Assembly: GCA_037042915.1 (NCBI GenBank) | Contig: CM073201.1 | Coordinates: 2,294,001-2,358,000, forward strand | Direction: 5' to 3' | Source: Auricularia sp. M13 | Lineage: Eukaryota; Basidiomycota; Agaricomycetes; Auriculariales; Auriculariaceae | DNA length: 64,000 nt | In this document: positions 59,907 to 64,000 of the stretch, piece after piece | How the letters are laid out: every line of letters starts with the position of its first letter | Numbering within the stretch: the stretch's first letter is position 1 | Translations under genes and position numbers: made by a program | Notes under the pieces: generated by a model | Database searches by the model: none | What the model saw: only the letters and a program-made list of their open reading frames with translations | What the model was told of the DNA's origin: nothing

Positions 59907-60539
59907 AATGACTGCCCCCGTGCCCGCGATTGATTCTTGTCCCCCTCTCACTCTTTCTTTCTTGCTTTGATGTGCTGACCGTCCTAAAATCCTCGTATGA
60001 GACTGCGTACGCAGCCGTGTGCGGATCGCGGTTGTTCTACGACTTCGTGATATAGCTGTAGCATATGCGACTTGCTCTAGCTTACTTGCCATCCTATCTG
60101 AGATTTTCAGGCTACCCTGAACTCCAATTTCCATTCTGCTCGTGAAACTATCCGGAATATATGACTCCACGCATATGACCATGAGGTGTTAACTGGACCA
60201 TGCAGACGAGTTGGCGGGGGTGATATCGCGAAGGCTTACATAAGGGCTACAAGTAGGAGGCTGACCTGAAAGCATCTCTCCATGATTATGTATGACGATG
60301 GGCTAAGATATGCTCAAACCGTGGTCACACATGCGCAGGCCGCTGCTTCGTCCGCGTGTACCAATTTGGCGGCGTGGTTCTGTTCAAATCGCATCGTTGC
60401 CTTTGCGGCGTCGCACTGGATGAACTGGATAAACCTACTGAAATAATAAATGTCTATGCTTTCAGATGAGATGGATCATATAACATGGGTGAGAGTCACA
60501 ATTAAGTCGCGATGGATGTGCGTGTCGCGGGCGACTCGG
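59907..60539. other. Intergenic stretch before the second FunK1 gene
   Basis: About 630 bp with no supported gene on either strand. A word resembling a tRNA B box (GTTCAAATC near 60390) has no matching A box or cloverleaf. Confidence 0.5.
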
Positions 60540-60702
60540 GCCGATGGAGGACCACGGCTACTCCCGGAGGCGTGTTTGCTTCCTTACCTCAACCATCACG
60601 ACGCGCCTGGATTTGCCCACCACGGACGGCTGGGTCCCGAAATCCTATAAAGCGAGGTGCGCCAGTGTCAATCACGCGTTGTATCCCTGTTGCTTATTCG
60701 CC
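60540..60702 (+). promoter_or_regulatory. FunK1 promoter, copy 2
   Basis: This block matches the promoter of the first FunK1 gene. The TATA box TATAAAG (60646-60652) is followed by CGAGGTGCGCCAG as in copy 1. The upstream words CACGGCTACTCCCGGAGGCG and CTCAACCATCACGACGCGCC recur, slightly changed, at 63950-64000. Confidence 0.75.
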
Positions 60703-63700
60703 ATGACGCATCCAGCGCAGCCCGACACGCCAGTAGGCAAGAACCGTCGCAGCCAAGCCGTCAACCTGCGCGCATCTGCAGAACACGAGATATCCGACCG
60801 TGCTATCGAGCAAAAGGAGATGAACAGCTACATCGATACAGCGCGCTCCTCTTTTGGCGACTCGAATTGGGCAGCCATCGCCGGAGACGCTGCCAAGAAC
60901 TTGAAAGGGAACCGCGACGTCCTCGATTCCCACGAGCACCTTGTCAAGCTCGTGGCAGCTGCCCGCAAGATTAGTCGGAAGCCCACCGGAAACGTCGTCG
61001 AGAAAGTTTTCTATGGTCCAACCACGCAACTCTGCAACCGAATCAGCCATTGCCGTTTTCGATTTACTCAAAGACTCGCGACCCCCTGCCGACCGGGAGA
61101 TAGCCTATGTTTTTACGACTCAGGCGGGCGAGAAACCGAAAGGCGACTTTCTTGTCCTCCAGTATACCCCGGATTATTGTTCTTTCTCCGGGACGCGCGC
61201 GGAGCTCGAGGTTGCGGCGGCGGCGCCCAACTACGCACGGTCGATTTGCTGGCCCGAGATGGGTATGGTCGGAGAGCAGAAGCGGTGGAAGGAGAATGGC
61301 AAGGGGCAGATCAAGTCGTACCTCTCGACGTTGAAACGCTACAGGCCCGACATTCCAACTGTGCACGGCTTTCTCGTCCATCGCGGGAGGATCCAGCTTT
61401 CTCAGCTGAACGCGTGTGGGATGTGGAGCTCGAGCAGGACCGACGTCGACAACCTTGACGCGTGGATTGCATTCATCGTCCTGCTGTACCAGTCGTACCA
61501 GCATCGCGACCACAAGCTCGTCTTCAACGCCCAGCAGACGGAATTTGTGCGCTGGGACTTCATCGCCACTCCGGAGCGGCCATTGCAGACCCGCTCGTCC
61601 TAGCCCCATTTTACGCCGCGCCCGCCCCTGGTCGAGTGACCTTCGCGTCTTATCAGGTCGCTTCGGCGGACGAGGCCGTCGATCTGGAGGAAGCCGTGTC
61701 CGCGTTCTATGGGCCCGACGTCAAGGGTTTCTGGAAAACCTCTTGGCAGCAGCAGGGGCGGTCAAAGGAGCGTGAATTACTGGACCGCCTCCATGCGGAT
61801 AATCGGTGGCTTCCTGGCCTTGTTCGACGCTTCCCAGATACGCCAGGCGATCGTCTTCGCATACCTACCGTGGACGACATCGTGCGACGCCCTCAGCGGT
61901 CCGACGTCAATGGAACCGGAGATGGAGCGGTTGATACCCATCAAGTCGCCGTCGACGCACCGTCCATTGACGACGACAGGGGATGTAGACCGGCATCGGG
62001 TGACAAGCCGAGCTTTGCCCTCGACGGCGACCTTGGCGAGAGTGATGACGACAACGAGATCGAGGACGAAGAAAACTTTGAGGCGTTCCTCAGCAGCATG
62101 CCCACTCTCCCGCCGGACGTCGTCGAACGTGTCCAAGATATCCTACACTTGGGTAGCATCGGCGAACCATTGAGCCAGTGCGAATCGCCTCGGCAGCTGC
62201 TTTTCTGTGCATATGATCTTCTCGAAAGTACGTTCGACATCTACGCCGACGCAGTCTAGCTCACGCTTTGATTTAGCGCATATCCATATGTGGGAGGAGG
62301 GTGTCTTGCACCGCGATGTTAGTTGGTTCAACGTGCTATGCAATCCCAAGCATTACGTAGGCGAAGAGGCCGAGGCGAAGGCTCGACCGTGCATCAGGAA
62401 GATACTGTGTGTTTTAAATTGGTGCATTGATTACTTCCATTACTGACTGCACCGCACGCAGTCATCTACTGGGGAAAGAGGGCGCCACGACACCTCTTGA
62501 CAATAGTGAAGGGGCCGACTTGACGCCTTGCGTTTTGTTGACCGATCTTGACCATGCGTCGGACACGAAGGTGCCTGGGAAATCCGCAGGGCATGAGGGC
62601 CGGGAGAGAACGGTACGCGCTCATCTATCAAATGACCGGGCATATAGGTAGCAGGCTAATACTACTTCAGGGAACGGCCATGTTCATTTCATTCGAACTG
62701 AGCGATCACACGGCTACCAAGTATAGGTCGATAGTGAACAGCGAGTGGGAGGAACTTCTCGAGGCCCTGAACTACGTCGAAGAGCACGATCTCGGCCCTG
62801 CTGCTCTAGCTCGCGCATTTCCGGACGACGATGACCACCGCCTTTTCATGGACAGATGCTGTCAGGTCAAGGCCCTGGAGGCGGTTAGATCCAAATCCAA
62901 ACCTGGACAACTCACCGAGGTCCCGGTCCACAGCCCACGACACGACGCAGAATCCATCTTCTGGGTATTCTTGTGGGCCTTCGCTCGGGCAAAGCCACGT
63001 GGCACGACACATGAGGAGGATACCAAACGCCGTGCCAAGCTCGCTACCTTTGCCCAAAGTATGCTGCGCCACGAGGTCGGCAACGAGAACGATCGCCTAA
63101 AGTACCTCATGGATCCAGACCACCTCGCCAACCTCTTTCACCCTTCCCTTGCCGCCTTCGAGAACCTATTCGGTTCACTGGCGGCGTACCTCCGTGTACC
63201 ATGGCATCTTTACACCGATATCGTTTCCGCAAACCATGTTCACATCGCTTTTCGCCGCATAATTCTGGGTTTCATTCTGCGGACCGATCCGGACCTGCTC
63301 AACGTTATCCTGGACACCGAAAGCCCTCGACGGGTAATTGTGAACCGGAGCTCGACGAGAGAGCGACTAACACCAGTATGGTCAGCGGATATATCAGCTG
63401 TCGGTGGCTCGGAGCGAGCCAGTTTGCTGGACAAAATGCCTAACCTGGCATCGAATGGGGTCGAGGCCGACGGAGCTGATACTGGTCCATTGTCTTCAGC
63501 GTGTTCAGGGCCATTGGGCGCACACGATAGACCCAGCGGGTCGGTCGCGTCTCAGTCATCCTGCGCGTCGCACTTGAAGCGAAAGGGCTTCGATGCCGAC
63601 GATGGACCAGCACGCAAGCGCACCAGGGCCGACACGCCCACGCAGCCCGAGAGACATTCGCCCGCGCTGTCGTTGGCCGCTCGTCAAGCGACCCGTTACG

Positions 63701-63792
63701 TCTACGAGCTCCATTTCCACTCACGGAGCGCACACGCCCTCCGCCTGAAAACGTGGAAGGATCGAATGTTCTGGTTCACCAAGGGTTACTGA
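60703..63792 (+). pseudogene. FunK1 fungal-type protein kinase, copy 2, with two frameshifts
   Basis: This paralogue of the first FunK1 gene has introns at the same three places (62228-62276, 62407-62461 and 62613-62670) and an exon 3 of exactly the same length (151 bp). The kinase part is intact: HRDVSWFNVL, LLTDLDHA, ERT-GTAMFISFELSD, HSPRHDAESIFWVFLWAFAR, and the end LKTWKDRMFWFTKGY. In exon 1 the frame slips twice relative to copy 1. One extra C at about 61047 shifts the frame after LCNRIS, and a lost base (or two gained) near 61575-61590, after WDFIATPE, restores it. Both intervening segments still code for conserved FunK1 sequence in their own frame. This points to recent inactivation or to assembly errors. 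Confidence 0.8.
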
Positions 63793-63892
63793 ACATTTTC
63801 ATTTTCCTATTTGTTGCAGACAACTTTTGTACCTATCCAACAGCACAAATCCCTGTTAGCTTACTTCCTGTATCTTATGTCGCGAATGTACG

Positions 63893-64000
63893 AGTAGATT
63901 GCGAATGGGACTTTCCAAAGAACGTCGATGTCAGGAGGATCACGGCTACTACCGCGGATGCGTTTGCTTCCTTGCCTCAACCCGTCACGACGCGCCTGGA
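63893..64000 (+). promoter_or_regulatory. FunK1 promoter, copy 3 (cut by the window end)
   Basis: From about 63945 the sequence repeats the upstream part of the other two FunK1 promoters (ATCACGGCTACTACCGCGGA, GTTTGCTTCCTTGCCTCAAC, CACGACGCGCCTGGA) and runs off the window edge before the TATA box. A further plus-strand FunK1 gene should start roughly 100 bp beyond the edge. Confidence 0.65.

Noticed and set aside
60371-60420. Possible tRNA (B-box-like GTTCAAATC)
   Set aside because: No A box at the right distance and no cloverleaf pairing.
61040-61600. Explaining the FunK1 copy 2 frame changes with introns
   Set aside because: Copy 1 is continuous over the same stretch and the alignment has no length gap large enough for an intron.

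Overview
This window looks like nuclear DNA from a mushroom-forming basidiomycete (Agaricomycete). The main signs are many GT-AG introns of about 45-60 bp that interrupt conserved domains, about 20 genes packed on both strands with gaps of 60-500 bp, two full FunK1 (fungal-type protein kinase) genes, an RNAi-type RNA-dependent RNA polymerase, and GC-rich coding sequence. I saw no rRNA, convincing tRNA, CRISPR array or intact transposon. All exon models below were worked out by eye from reading frames and splice signals.

Left part (1-31.1 kb), mostly housekeeping: APC4 (cell cycle), aspartate-semialdehyde dehydrogenase (Met/Thr synthesis), a FunK1 kinase, RRP12 (ribosome export), a WRAP53/TCAB1-like WD40 protein, a SIRT5-type deacylase with a presequence-like N-terminus, an F-box protein, TDP1 and DPB11/TopBP1 (two DNA-damage genes sharing a 119-bp divergent promoter), a GDSL esterase, RCC1, a 4CL-like acyl-CoA ligase ending in the peroxisomal signal AKL, and an unknown disordered protein.

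Middle part (31.5-44.9 kb), metabolism and RNA silencing: dihydroxyacid dehydratase (ILV3), a FunK1 C-terminal fragment, a Kv-beta-like aldo/keto reductase, an RdRP with an intact DLDGD catalytic motif but a short N-terminus, an NTF2-like/flavin monooxygenase fusion, and Ap4A phosphorylase.

Accessory block (45.0-52.7 kb), the most unusual stretch: a minus-strand gene coding for an NTPase-like protein with a PD-(D/E)XK nuclease motif but a degenerate P-loop sits back to back with a plus-strand gene of the AAA-ATPase-like family that has an intact P-loop and no visible nuclease. The plus-strand gene is tandemly duplicated, and a truncated copy of its first exon lies on the far side of the nuclease gene.

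Right part (52.9-64 kb): a small conserved membrane protein, a single-pass surface protein with two jelly-roll-like ectodomains, an acidic/lysine-rich protein ending in a HicA-like fold, and a second FunK1 gene with two compensating frameshifts. Its promoter matches that of the first FunK1 gene, and a third promoter copy at the window edge implies another FunK1 gene just outside.
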